A DNA stretch of 64,000 bases from NCBI RefSeq assembly GCF_000176135.1, contig NZ_ACZN01000016.1, forward strand, positions 372,001-436,000, read 5' to 3'. Within the stretch, counting starts at the first letter, position 1; each line of letters opens with the position of its first letter. Source of the stretch: Vibrio coralliilyticus ATCC BAA-450. Its GTDB lineage: Bacteria; Pseudomonadota; Gammaproteobacteria; Enterobacterales; Vibrionaceae. Under the pieces are notes generated by a model. The model saw only the letters and a list, made by a program, of their open reading frames with translations. It searched no databases and had not been told where the DNA came from. A program made the position numbers and the translations under genes. Of the stretch, positions 1-8,139 are shown in pieces.

Positions 1-848
1 TCCCCTTCACCGTTGAGCTCAGAAATGCCACGACGCATTTGTGGGCCAAGGTTAATATCCGCGACATCACCCAACAGAAGCGGGGTGCCTTTTTCGGTTA
101 CCTTGAGTGGCAGTGAGCGGATATCTTCGATGCTAGTCAGGTAGCCCGTGGTGCGCACCATGTGTTCAGCTTCGGCGACCTCAATCACGGAGGCACCTGT
201 CTCCTGGTTGCCGTTTTGAATCGCGTTGTTGACTTGCTGTAATGTCAGGTTGTAAGCACGCAGTTTGGCGGGGTCAATCTGTACCTGATATTGTTTGACC
301 ATGCCACCTACAGTGGCAACTTCCGATACTCCATCAACGGTTTGCAGTTCGTACTTGAGGAACCAATCCTGCAAGCTGCGTAGCTGGGCTAAATCGTGTT
401 GCCCGGTTTTATCCTGAAGAACATAGCTGTAAACCCAACCAACCCCAGTGGCATCAGGCCCCAGCGTTGGTTTGGCATTCGAAGGCAGGTTTGGTGCGAC
501 TTGGCTGAGATACTCCAGCACGCGCGAGCGGGCCCAGTACATATCGGTGTCATCATTAAAGATGATGTAGACATAGGAGTCCCCAAAGAAAGAGTATCCC
601 CTGACGGTTTCTGCACCGGGTACAGCCAACATGGCAGTGGTTAATGGATAAGTGACCTGATCCTCGACCACCTGAGGTGCTTGACCCGGATAGCTGGTTT
701 TGATGATAACCTGAACATCCGATAAGTCAGGAATTGCGTCTACAGGCGTATTCTTTACACTGTAAAGGCCAGCCAAAACAATAGCTAAGGTGGCAATCAA
801 TACTAGGAGTCTATTACTGATTGACCAACGGATAATTGCATTGATCAT
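1..848 (-). CDS. cusA: CusA-family heavy-metal RND efflux pump, N-terminal part
   Basis: Inner-membrane proton-driven RND transporter that exports Cu(I)/Ag(I) through a CusCBA tripartite complex. Only the first ~282 residues are in the window; the gene runs off the left edge. Seen: the N-terminal membrane segment ([20 protein letters not shown]), then the family hallmarks [21 protein letters not shown] and VTYPLTTAM, followed by the early porter domain. The ATG at 848 lies two bases after the cusB stop, so the two are translationally close. It is the last visible gene of an operon running from 4388. Metal specificity (Cu/Ag rather than Zn/Co) is inferred from the CusF-like domains in the neighbouring CusB and from the CueR-type promoter; the methionine relay residues lie outside the window. 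Confidence 0.93.
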   Translation of the reverse strand, partial: MINAIIRWSISNRLLVLIATLAIVLAGLYSVKNTPVDAIPDLSDVQVIIKTSYPGQAPQVVEDQVTYPLTTAMLAVPGAETVRGYSFFGDSYVYIIFNDDTDMYWARSRVLEYLSQVAPNLPSNAKPTLGPDATGVGWVYSYVLQDKTGQHDLAQLRSLQDWFLKYELQTVDGVSEVATVGGMVKQYQVQIDPAKLRAYNLTLQQVNNAIQNGNQETGASVIEVAEAEHMVRTTGYLTSIEDIRSLPLKVTEKGTPLLLGDVADINLGPQMRRGISELNGEG

Positions 849-850
849 CG

Positions 851-2557
851 TTAGCCCTCATCCGTTACCAATTGCTTGAGCAGGTAATCTGCACCTTGTC
901 GTTCAACTAGAAATCGAACGCGCTGACCTTCCTCAAAACCTGATAGATCCACTTCATCGCCAACGGAGAAGTTCATCTCACCGGCTTGCCAGTTCCACTC
1001 CGCGACAGGGAGGTGGTTTAAGGTGATCATGCCAAAGTCGGCCATCAGCATAGAAATATCGCCTTGCAACCAAAGCTCGCCAGCAACAACAGAGTCATCC
1101 ACTTTGTAGTCGACGATTTCGTACTGGCCAGACTCGGTTTTTTGCATTTCAAACTCTATGCTTTGACCTGTTGTGAATGCACTCGCATCGACTTCTTTAG
1201 CAAGAGTAAAATTCATCACCATGCCCGGCCAATCCCATTCTGGTACTGGCTGGTGGTTGATCGTCAACATGCCATGATCAGCCATGACATCGGTGATCTC
1301 TCCCTTAGCCCAAACGGTCTCCTCATCTGGCTCAACACCATTAATGCGCGCAAGGTCGGCAGACTGGCTGGATTCGGAATCGAGCATAAAGTGTGCGGAA
1401 GTCACCACTTGATCGTCTTGGGTTAAGCCCTGCAAAACTTCAACCCGATCTCCGGCTTCGCGGCCTGTTTCGATGCGAGCAGAACGATATTTGCCTTCAC
1501 CTTCTGACAGCACAATGCGAGCCATGCCGCCTGAGCGTATCACCGCAGATTTAGGAATAGTCAGTACCGACTCTTCACTTACAGGTTGAAGAGCAATGTT
1601 GGCGAACATATTGGGCTTGAGTTCGCCATCTGGGTTAGGGAATTTAAGTCTGACGCGCAGAGTACGAGTATTAGGATCAAGAATCGGGTAGACGTAGTCG
1701 ACCTTACCCTGCCATTCGTTGCCCGGAATAGCATCCAATGTCATCGAAGCTTCACTGCCAGCTTTAATCCATTGCGCCTGACGCTCGAACACTTCTGCAT
1801 CTACCCAAACATTGTTCAGCGGGCCAGCGCTGATCACAGCTTGCGCGGGTGACAAATACCCCCCTTCGCGAATGCTTAAACTTGCAATCACACCGTTAGC
1901 CGGTGCCTTTATTTCTATCGTTTGTGACGCTTTACCGCGTTTTAGAATCGCCTTAATCTGTGCACGGTCTACACCTAGTGTCACGAGTCGTTCAGTGGCT
2001 CCTTTGACTAAGCCGGTTCGACCGGTTCGAGAGGCATTAAGTAACTCTTCCTGCGCTTTCACCAACTCAGGTGAATAGAGCGTAAACAGCACATCGCCTC
2101 TGTTGACTTTTTCACCGATCGCATTGATGAACAGTTTTTCAACCCAACCCGCGACGCGTACGTTGGTTTGCCACAGCTGGCTTTCATCAAACGCGATGTA
2201 ACCGACCGTTTCAATGCGAGGCGAGAGAGGTTCTAGGGTTACGGGTTCGGACTTGACGCCGAGGTTGTTTTCTACCGAAGGATCAATCGTAATGGTTCCG
2301 GGTTTATCTTGCTCTCCCGCCATGTCTTCGGCGTAAACTGGAATTAAGTCCATGCCCATTGGTGACTTACCGGGCTTATCTCGCTTGTAGTTCGGGTCCA
2401 TCGGAGCAACCCAGTAGAGAGGTTCAGCAGAATCAGAAGAACCAGACTCAGCCTTGGCGTCCATTCCCATGCTAGATCCGGCTAGGAAATGATTAGCGGA
2501 ATAGCCCAGCGCGCCTCCTACCAACAGAGCGATAGCAGCGATTTGTAATGTTTTCAT
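851..2557 (-). CDS. cusB: CusB-like periplasmic adaptor with two fused CusF domains
   Basis: Membrane fusion protein linking CusA to CusC and delivering Cu(I)/Ag(I). The chosen start (MKTLQIAAI) gives 568 residues with an N-terminal membrane anchor at 1-25; an upstream in-frame extension lacks signal character. Domains in order: heavy-metal-binding HMBD-type motif ([17 protein letters not shown]) at 48-77, barrel-sandwich/alpha-hairpin/beta-barrel adaptor core to ~400, then two tandem CusF-like domains at ~416-484 and ~492-568. The first keeps the CusF metal ligands with exact spacing (H435, W443, M446, M448). The second keeps H, W and the last M, but the first Met is Gly. CusF is usually a separate periplasmic chaperone; here one or two copies are built into the adaptor. 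It starts ten bases after cusC. Confidence 0.93.
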   Translation of the reverse strand: MKTLQIAAIALLVGGALGYSANHFLAGSSMGMDAKAESGSSDSAEPLYWVAPMDPNYKRDKPGKSPMGMDLIPVYAEDMAGEQDKPGTITIDPSVENNLGVKSEPVTLEPLSPRIETVGYIAFDESQLWQTNVRVAGWVEKLFINAIGEKVNRGDVLFTLYSPELVKAQEELLNASRTGRTGLVKGATERLVTLGVDRAQIKAILKRGKASQTIEIKAPANGVIASLSIREGGYLSPAQAVISAGPLNNVWVDAEVFERQAQWIKAGSEASMTLDAIPGNEWQGKVDYVYPILDPNTRTLRVRLKFPNPDGELKPNMFANIALQPVSEESVLTIPKSAVIRSGGMARIVLSEGEGKYRSARIETGREAGDRVEVLQGLTQDDQVVTSAHFMLDSESSQSADLARINGVEPDEETVWAKGEITDVMADHGMLTINHQPVPEWDWPGMVMNFTLAKEVDASAFTTGQSIEFEMQKTESGQYEIVDYKVDDSVVAGELWLQGDISMLMADFGMITLNHLPVAEWNWQAGEMNFSVGDEVDLSGFEEGQRVRFLVERQGADYLLKQLVTDEG

Positions 2558-2567
2558 GTCAGATACC

Positions 2568-3959
2568 TTATTCTTGTTCGCCTTGAGCCAAAGTGACTGG
2601 CTCAACTTGATAATCAAAACCGTCCAGTAGGGCAGCTAAGTTGCTGTTCACAATGTTTAAATCTGCAATCAGACGTTGCTGTTCGAGTTGCAGAGCAAGT
2701 TCATCGGCAGAGGCCGTAATGACATCGTTAAACTGAGACGTGTTGTTCTGATAACCTCGCTCAACCGCGCGAATTCGTGCGTTGGCCTGAGGAAGAAGGG
2801 TGGACTGATACCGTTCTAGTCGTTGGGCTAAATTGGTTCGGTCGACAAGTAAGGCGTTGACTTTGGCATTCATCTGAGCGAGTAACGTGTCTTTCTGGGA
2901 CTTGGCCGCGCCGACCTGATACTGGGCCGCAGCGAGATTTCTGTCCTGACGGTTTCCCGTGAACAGAGGAATGTCCATGGTCAGATAGGCACTAACTAAG
3001 TCTGATGCAGGTTCTCCCATCATACCGTTGGCCTGACGGTAGGCATACATGACTTCAACGCCAAACTGAGGTTGGTAAGCCTGCTGTGCAATTTCAACCT
3101 GAGTTTCGGAAGTGGATATGGTTTGGCTGGCCATTTGTACCATTGGGTGCAGGCTGAGCTGCTGATAATACTCGGAGCTTGCTAGGTTCTCGTTCAGCTG
3201 TTGGTCGAGCTTGATCCAGTTAAGCTGATTGGATGCGCTGACGTTCTGAATCTGTTCAGACCAATTGGCTCCCAACCATTCGGAAAGCTGGGCCATCAAG
3301 CGCTGTTGCATCTGCTGATTAGCCTGAAGCTTCTCATCCAGTTTGCTCACTTGAAGCTGAGCATTGAGCAGATCCTGAGCTTCACTTTTACCAATCGAAT
3401 AGTTGGTCTGAATGAAGCTTTCCATTTCTTTGAGCAAACGACGGTTTTCCAGCATGATGGTTTTCGCCTGCTGCTGGTAACCGAGTTCAAGCCAGAGTTG
3501 GGTCATGCTGTTAATGACATCCAGTTCTCGGGCATCAATTTGTAAACCGACGCCATCCGCTTGTTGATTGCTTTTCTTTTGTTGTAACTCCAGTGTCGAA
3601 CCACGCTCAAATTGTTGCATCAATCCGACGGAAATGTTCGTCATCGGATCTTCGTCGAATTTGAAGCTGTCTACAGGTAGGCCACCGAAGCCAACTTTGA
3701 TTTTGGGGTCCATTAGCGTGGCACTGGCAACGCCGGTCTCGCGCAAAGCTTGTGACTGAGCAAAATATTGCTTTCGATTGCTGTCGTTATTGAGTGCCAT
3801 GCTGATCAATTGTGATAGCACGGCTTGCGGCTGGTGAGTCTGCTCTTGCAAGTTGCTTGCTGATACAGGCGCAAACCAGACCGCGGCGCTGACAGAAAGC
3901 GCCAGAATCCTTGGTTTGATTTTCACTTTATTGTCCGTTTCCGAGTGCCTGACAGGCAC
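2568..3959 (-). CDS. cusC: CusC-like outer membrane efflux protein (TolC family)
   Basis: Outer membrane channel of the metal efflux complex, TolC/OEP family, 463 residues from the GTG at 3959. Seen: an Ala-rich signal peptide ending near SVSAAVWFAPVSAS, then long Gln/Leu-rich heptad-like helices typical of the periplasmic alpha-barrel (ELQQKKSNQQAD, LNAQLQVSKLDEKLQANQQM). The GTG at 3959 has a GGGAGA ten bases upstream; a second GTG at 3926 would remove 11 polar residues and start directly at the signal peptide but has a poorer ribosome site. The GGGAGA can pair with CTCCC about 12 bases further upstream, so initiation may be modulated. Operon position between the small metal-rich protein and cusB supports the role. 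Confidence 0.88.
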   Translation of the reverse strand: MPVRHSETDNKVKIKPRILALSVSAAVWFAPVSASNLQEQTHQPQAVLSQLISMALNNDSNRKQYFAQSQALRETGVASATLMDPKIKVGFGGLPVDSFKFDEDPMTNISVGLMQQFERGSTLELQQKKSNQQADGVGLQIDARELDVINSMTQLWLELGYQQQAKTIMLENRRLLKEMESFIQTNYSIGKSEAQDLLNAQLQVSKLDEKLQANQQMQQRLMAQLSEWLGANWSEQIQNVSASNQLNWIKLDQQLNENLASSEYYQQLSLHPMVQMASQTISTSETQVEIAQQAYQPQFGVEVMYAYRQANGMMGEPASDLVSAYLTMDIPLFTGNRQDRNLAAAQYQVGAAKSQKDTLLAQMNAKVNALLVDRTNLAQRLERYQSTLLPQANARIRAVERGYQNNTSQFNDVITASADELALQLEQQRLIADLNIVNSNLAALLDGFDYQVEPVTLAQGEQE

Positions 3960-4010
3960 GAAAAACCATCTCCCAAAGCAATAGGCTGGGAGTCGATAAC
4001 AGAGAACGGA

Positions 4011-4388
4011 TTACGCTATCGGAGGGCGATAGAGTGAGCTTAAACGGGTAATGACCTGACCTTGGACATCTGAATGGATCAGAGCCAACTGAGTCGAGAT
4101 TAGTAGAGGTTTATCAATTCGGGGAATGGGGGCGAAAACCGTTGCGCACATCATGCTACAACAGTTATGAACCATCTCTTCGCTGGTTTCACAATGATCT
4201 GAAGGGATTGAAGAATCTGTCAGCGCTGGGCTCATGTTCATTGCCATGCCACAGTGAGCCTGCTTGCTACCGGAATCGCTGAGCATTTCGAACGTCATTA
4301 GGGTTTCGCTAGTAGCAAAACTGGATACCAACATGGCGCTCATGCTGATAAATAGAATCCAGTATTTACGAATCGAAGGGAAGCCCAT
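4011..4388 (-). CDS. small exported Cys/Met/His-rich protein, probable metal binding
   Basis: First gene of the copper efflux operon, 125 residues. No family is recognised with confidence. Seen: a signal peptide or membrane anchor at ~9-26 (YWILFISMSAMLVSSFA), then a segment unusually rich in soft-metal ligands: HCGMAMNM, DHCETSEEMVH, NCCSMMCA. The last third is ordinary and ends in YRPPIA. The clustering of Cys, Met and His, the predicted periplasmic location and its place directly behind a CueR-type promoter suggest a periplasmic Cu(I)/Ag(I)-binding or sensing protein; this is inference. It ends 51 bases before the cusC start. Alternative: a DUF2946-like protein of unknown role. Confidence 0.75.
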   Translation of the reverse strand: MGFPSIRKYWILFISMSAMLVSSFATSETLMTFEMLSDSGSKQAHCGMAMNMSPALTDSSIPSDHCETSEEMVHNCCSMMCATVFAPIPRIDKPLLISTQLALIHSDVQGQVITRLSSLYRPPIA

Positions 4389-4417
4389 ACGTAACCTAAA
4401 ATGACTATAACCCGGCT

Positions 4418-4448
4418 AGCATAAAGCTTCCCCTAGGGGGAAGGTCAA
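4418..4448 (-). promoter_or_regulatory. CueR-type (MerR family) copper-responsive promoter
   Basis: On the minus strand a -35 TTGACC (4448-4443) and a -10 TATGCT (4423-4418) are separated by 19 bases, the over-long spacer characteristic of MerR-family promoters. Between them lies the dyad ACCTTCC-N7-GGAAGCT (4445-4425), one base off the CueR/copA operator ACCTTCC-N7-GGAAGGT. It sits 30 bases upstream of the ATG at 4388 and points into the cus operon, so copper induction by CueR is the straightforward inference. The regulator gene itself is not in the window. Confidence 0.87.
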
Positions 4449-4456
4449 GCGGTGTA

Positions 4457-4894
4457 TTAGGATTCTGCCGTCGCTTCTAAATTTAAAATGGACTGTTTGA
4501 TTTGCTCAGGTAAGTTTGCTTTGCAATTGTTTTTAAAATCAAACATCACACAGGTGGCGCGCCCTACGGTACTGACTTTACCTACTTTCTTGCTCACAAC
4601 CTGATACTCCATAGTGAATCTGTCTTCCTGAATGTCGACGACTTTAGACCCTATCATCAGAGTGTCTGGATAGGTGATGGGCATTTTATAGCGGCAGCTT
4701 GTTTCGCCCAATACTGGGCCGATATGGCTTTGGCTTAGGTTGACGAGAAGATTGATGTGCTCAAAGTAGTCGAGCCTTGCGGTTTCAAAGTAGCGAAAGT
4801 AAACCACATTATTGACGTGTTGGAGAGCATCCATTTCACCCCAAGCGACCGGAATTTCTGTGATGACCGGAAAGTCTTTCAGTAACGATTCCAT
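4457..4894 (-). CDS. acyl-CoA thioesterase, YbgC/FadM hot-dog family
   Basis: Single hot-dog domain thioesterase, 145 residues, probably hydrolysing acyl-CoA in the cytoplasm. Seen: the family signature near the N-terminus (VAWGEMDALQHVNNVVYFRY), with the Asp of the WGEMD segment and the HVNN stretch in the usual active-site place, then ETARLDYF and a mid-domain beta strand (CRYKMPITYPDTL). The ATG at 4894 is preferred over the one at 4909 because AAGGA lies six bases upstream. It stands alone: the cus promoter lies just beyond its 3' end and a ferredoxin reductase is divergent. The substrate cannot be told from sequence. Confidence 0.88.
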   Translation of the reverse strand: MESLLKDFPVITEIPVAWGEMDALQHVNNVVYFRYFETARLDYFEHINLLVNLSQSHIGPVLGETSCRYKMPITYPDTLMIGSKVVDIQEDRFTMEYQVVSKKVGKVSTVGRATCVMFDFKNNCKANLPEQIKQSILNLEATAES

Positions 4895-5064
4895 GCGTGT
4901 TCCTTGCATTGGTTTTTAAAAGAGCTTTTATTCTAATGCTGAATCAAGTGGTTTTGTGAAAATGTTATCAAAATGTGATCTTTAATGACTAAGTAAAGGC
5001 CCGTCTTTACTTATAAAGATCAGAGGAGTAGGTTTTAAAGAGGTAACCTGATGGAGGATCTGCA

Positions 5065-5829
5065 ATGACCGCACCCGATGGTTTTAATCTCGCCAAAGTA
5101 GATAAGCGCACTGACTGGACGTCAGAGCTATTCAGTTTACGTCTTACTGGCGCGCCTCTCACCTTTAAAGCGGGCCAATTTACTAAACTGGCCCTGTATG
5201 ACGACGATGGTCAATTGATCAGCCGAGCGTATTCAGTCGTCAACGCACCACTCAACAGCAGTGATATGCTGGAATTTCTGATTGTTTCGAACCCTGAAGG
5301 CAAACTGACGCCAAAACTGCAGCACTTGAAAGAGGGAGACTCGGTATACGTAGGCGCTGCCGCTTACGGTGATTTGATTTTGAGTTCTATTCCTAAATCG
5401 ACTCAGGACTTATGGTTGCTTTCAACGGGGACGGGTATTGGTCCTTTCCTATCGCTACTCGATGACATTAACGTTCGCCCCGGATATGAAAAAATTGTTT
5501 TAGTCCATGGCGTTAGGCATGAGAAAGACTTGGTCTACCGCTACTTGATTGAGCAGTTAGTTGACCAATATGAAGGTCGCCTGAGTTATGTGCCTGTTGT
5601 ATCGAGAGAGCAGCACCCAAATACGCTATATGGCCGCATTCCTCAGCTGTTGGATCAACGTGAGATTCAAGAAAGAGCACAGGCAGAGCTCACTCAGGAG
5701 AACAGTTTTGTCATGCTGTGCGGAAACCCAGAAATGATCAAAGAGACCACCAAGACTCTGCAAGGGTTTGGGTTAGAAAAATTCCGTCGAGCGACGGGAG
5801 GCAACATCACCTTTGAGCGCTATTGGTAG
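5065..5829 (+). CDS. fpr: ferredoxin-NADP(+) reductase
   Basis: Flavoenzyme moving electrons between NADPH and ferredoxin or flavodoxin in the cytoplasm; 254 residues, the normal bacterial FPR length. Seen: the FAD-binding motif RAYSVVNAP (~56-64), the flavin phosphate region GKLTPKL, the NADP(H) motif STGTGIGPFLSLL (~121-133), CGNPEMI near 220, and the C-terminal aromatic ending FERYW that stacks on the flavin in the E. coli-type enzyme. The ATG at 5065 follows a strong GGAGG with seven-base spacing. Monocistronic and divergent from the thioesterase; no SoxR/SoxS site was recognised upstream. Confidence 0.92.
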   Translation: MTAPDGFNLAKVDKRTDWTSELFSLRLTGAPLTFKAGQFTKLALYDDDGQLISRAYSVVNAPLNSSDMLEFLIVSNPEGKLTPKLQHLKEGDSVYVGAAAYGDLILSSIPKSTQDLWLLSTGTGIGPFLSLLDDINVRPGYEKIVLVHGVRHEKDLVYRYLIEQLVDQYEGRLSYVPVVSREQHPNTLYGRIPQLLDQREIQERAQAELTQENSFVMLCGNPEMIKETTKTLQGFGLEKFRRATGGNITFERYW

Positions 5830-5832
5830 GGC

Positions 5833-6168
5833 TCAATTATCGTAGGGAACTTGTTTGAGTTTCCACATTTCAACTGTGTGCTTGGTTTTATCACATAATC
5901 CAAGCAGGATTTGATATTTAGGATCGTAAGGTTCGCCAATGTAAGTTGTCCTGATCAACTCATTGGTTTTTAAATCCACTTGAGTGACAACCCGACCTTT
6001 AAAGTTTTGGAAGATCACAAACTGCTTGCTTTCATACACCATCTGCTCGCGATAAAACCAAAAGTTGTCAGCAGTATGGAGTAGGCGACATTTCAAAGGC
6101 AAAGAGCTCGCATCGACTGTTGGTGCGGGCGTTGTCAGCAATAGCACGTGCAAAAGTAAAGGGCTCAT
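5833..6168 (-). CDS. hypothetical exported protein
   Basis: Unrecognised protein of 111 residues. The start is placed at the ATG at 6168 because AAGGAGG lies directly upstream with short spacing; the longer in-frame extension covers that ribosome site. Seen: a short hydrophobic N-terminus (SPLLLHVLLLTTPAPTVDAS) resembling a signal peptide, one Cys near CRLLHT, and a second near LGLCDKTKH, then alternating hydrophobic/polar segments suggesting a small beta-rich domain. It converges tail to tail with fpr, three bases apart. No function is proposed. Confidence 0.65.
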   Translation of the reverse strand: MSPLLLHVLLLTTPAPTVDASSLPLKCRLLHTADNFWFYREQMVYESKQFVIFQNFKGRVVTQVDLKTNELIRTTYIGEPYDPKYQILLGLCDKTKHTVEMWKLKQVPYDN

Positions 6169-6246
6169 CTCTCCCTCCTTTACCACCTCTCAAATTAACT
6201 TAAGTATAGGTAAGAGACTTTATTTTGCTGATCTAGGTTGGCAGGT

Positions 6247-6273
6247 AAAACAAAGGCCCTGAAAGGGCCTTTG
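6247..6273 (-). terminator. Rho-independent terminator after the yjiH-like gene
   Basis: Arms CAAAGGCCCT (6251-6260) and AGGGCCTTTG (6264-6273) form a 10-bp GC-rich hairpin with a three-base loop. On the minus strand it is followed by TTTT (6250-6247), 27 bases past the stop of the membrane protein gene. Confidence 0.85.
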
Positions 6274-6299
6274 AAAAAAGATTGATTTGCAACCTGAGA

Positions 6300-7670
6300 T
6301 TAGAAAATCAGATGAGCAATACCGGCAATTACAGGCAGTGTGATTAAGGTACGTAGAATGAAGATGGCAAACAGTTCAAAGATGTTCACTGGGATACGGC
6401 TGCCAAGTAACAGCGCACCAACTTCAGACATGTAAATCAGCTGAGTGACAGACATAGCAGCGATGACGAAACGTGTCATTTCGTTATCAATAGACGACGC
6501 TAGAATCGCTGGAATAAACATATCAGCAAAACCAACCACGATAGTTTCAGAGGCCGCTGCCGCTTCTGGGATGCCTAATAGCTCAAGGAATGGGATGAAC
6601 GGTTGACCCAGGAAGCTAAACACCGATGTGTACTCAGCAATCACCAGAGCAATTGTACCTAGGCCCATTACTACAGGTAGCACGCCAAATACCATGTCTA
6701 CCGCGTTACGCACGCCTTCACCAAAGACATCTTTAAATGATTTCACTTGGCTCGCTTTCGCCAGTGCCAGCTCCATACCCCAAGACACGCTTGTATGGCC
6801 TGCAGGAATAGCATCGGCATCTTTTGCTGGCTTAGTGCCATCGATGAAAGCGTCTTTCTTCATGCTTAGAGGAGGCAAGCGAGGAATGATGATCGCTGCC
6901 ACAATACCCGCCAGACAGATTGCACCGTAGAAAGGTAAGAACAAGTGTTCCAGTTCAACCTGAGCAAGAACGACTAAGCTGAACGTGATGGATACCGCTG
7001 AGAATGTGGTACCCACGACAGCCGCTTCGCGCTGTGTGTAGAATTTGTTTTCGTATTGCTTGCTGGTCAGCAGGATACCGACTGAGCCATCGCCAAGCCA
7101 AGAAGCCATACAGTCGATAGCACTACGACCTGGTAAGTTAAATACAGGGCGCATCACTTTACTTAGCAGCGTGCCAAACAGCTCTAGCAAACCAAAGTTA
7201 AGTAACAGTGGGAGCAGTAGACCCGCAAATATAAATACCGAGAATAGCGTTGGTAACAAACCTTCTAGTACTAGGCCGCCAGTATTTTCTTCCCATACGG
7301 CTTCAGGGCCGACTTGGAAGAAGGTCATCGCAACAGCAAGACCACCAATAACACGCACTGCCAGCCAAAGAGGGCTTGGGTTAAACAGGCTGTTTAAAAA
7401 TGGGTTGTTAGCAATAAATGCAGGGTTCTTAATACGGCATAACAATGATGTTGCCGCCATAAACAAGATGATAGACGTGACCATGCCTACTAGGTGATCA
7501 CCAAATACAGCTTGGATGGATTTTGCCAGTACAGCGACTGGAATGGTGATATCACCGTCATAGCTAATCGGCGCCATGAAAAGAAACAGACCCAGTAAAG
7601 AAGGGATAAAGAACATCCAAAAGTTGCCTTTACCTTTCGTCTGTTTGATAGATTGAGCGTTATTCTGCAT
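6300..7670 (-). CDS. YjiH-family membrane protein with nucleoside-recognition domains
   Basis: Polytopic inner-membrane protein of 456 residues in the YjiH family, which carries a split nucleoside-recognition (Gate) domain; the transported substrate is not established. Seen: many hydrophobic helices, a polar loop of ~45 residues in the middle (PPLSMKKDAFIDGTKPAKDA), GLGTIALVIAEYTSVFSFLG and the conserved ETIVVGFADMFIPAILAS segment. The start at 7670 (MQNNAQSIKQ) is preferred; an in-frame extension to 7745 adds a non-membrane stretch without a ribosome site. Monocistronic: terminator downstream, ppsA terminator upstream. Confidence 0.85.
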   Translation of the reverse strand: MQNNAQSIKQTKGKGNFWMFFIPSLLGLFLFMAPISYDGDITIPVAVLAKSIQAVFGDHLVGMVTSIILFMAATSLLCRIKNPAFIANNPFLNSLFNPSPLWLAVRVIGGLAVAMTFFQVGPEAVWEENTGGLVLEGLLPTLFSVFIFAGLLLPLLLNFGLLELFGTLLSKVMRPVFNLPGRSAIDCMASWLGDGSVGILLTSKQYENKFYTQREAAVVGTTFSAVSITFSLVVLAQVELEHLFLPFYGAICLAGIVAAIIIPRLPPLSMKKDAFIDGTKPAKDADAIPAGHTSVSWGMELALAKASQVKSFKDVFGEGVRNAVDMVFGVLPVVMGLGTIALVIAEYTSVFSFLGQPFIPFLELLGIPEAAAASETIVVGFADMFIPAILASSIDNEMTRFVIAAMSVTQLIYMSEVGALLLGSRIPVNIFELFAIFILRTLITLPVIAGIAHLIF

Positions 7671-8090
7671 TACAATTCTCGTGTTACTACTAGTCAATAT
7701 GATAGGCCAATCCACCTGGCATATATATTCACTATACATCTGCATTTAATCATCGGGCGCAAGCCTACTGTCTTTCGAATACCTTTGCAATACTATTCAA
7801 TAAAAACCGCTAAATATTCACGATTAAATGTGCTATTTTCGTTCAATGGTGGATTTTTGTTTTGCTGATGTTAATTTGATTGAAATTATGTTGCAACCGT
7901 GAACTGTGTGTGGTCTTTATTTTTATTTTGAATAATAGAGGTGGGACTCATAAATTCAGTGTTAAGTCGCTAGGCAGGGCAAGGCGTTGAGCGTTTTTAG
8001 GTGTATCAAAGTGGGTAGAGAGGAAAATGCCGAAATCGGATAAATAGACATTTTGAGAGAATAAAGTCAGCGATTTAATCGTGAAATTAA
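7671..8090. other. 420-bp intergenic region, promoter side of the yjiH-like gene
   Basis: AT-rich sequence between the 5' end of the yjiH-like gene and the 3' end of ppsA. It should hold the promoter of the former. No convincing coding frame, tRNA or structured RNA was seen; a weak ArgR-like palindrome near 7720 was considered and not accepted. Confidence 0.5.
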
Positions 8091-8120
8091 AAAACCGCCC
8101 AGTCAGACTAGGCGGTTTTT
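8091..8120 (-). terminator. Rho-independent terminator of ppsA
   Basis: Arms AAAACCGCC (8091-8099) and GGCGGTTTT (8111-8119) flank an 11-base loop, with A/T tracts on both sides; on the minus strand the hairpin ends in a T run about 20 bases past the ppsA stop. Confidence 0.85.
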
Positions 8121-8139
8121 ACTCAGTTATCGTGTCGTT

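Noticed and set aside
1064..2078. Several plus-strand frames of 88-120 residues inside cusB
   Set aside because: They are shadows opposite a well-supported gene.
7715..7740. ArgR-like box upstream of the yjiH-like gene
   Set aside because: One half TGAAT is good but the other half has mismatches and the usual second box three bases away is missing.
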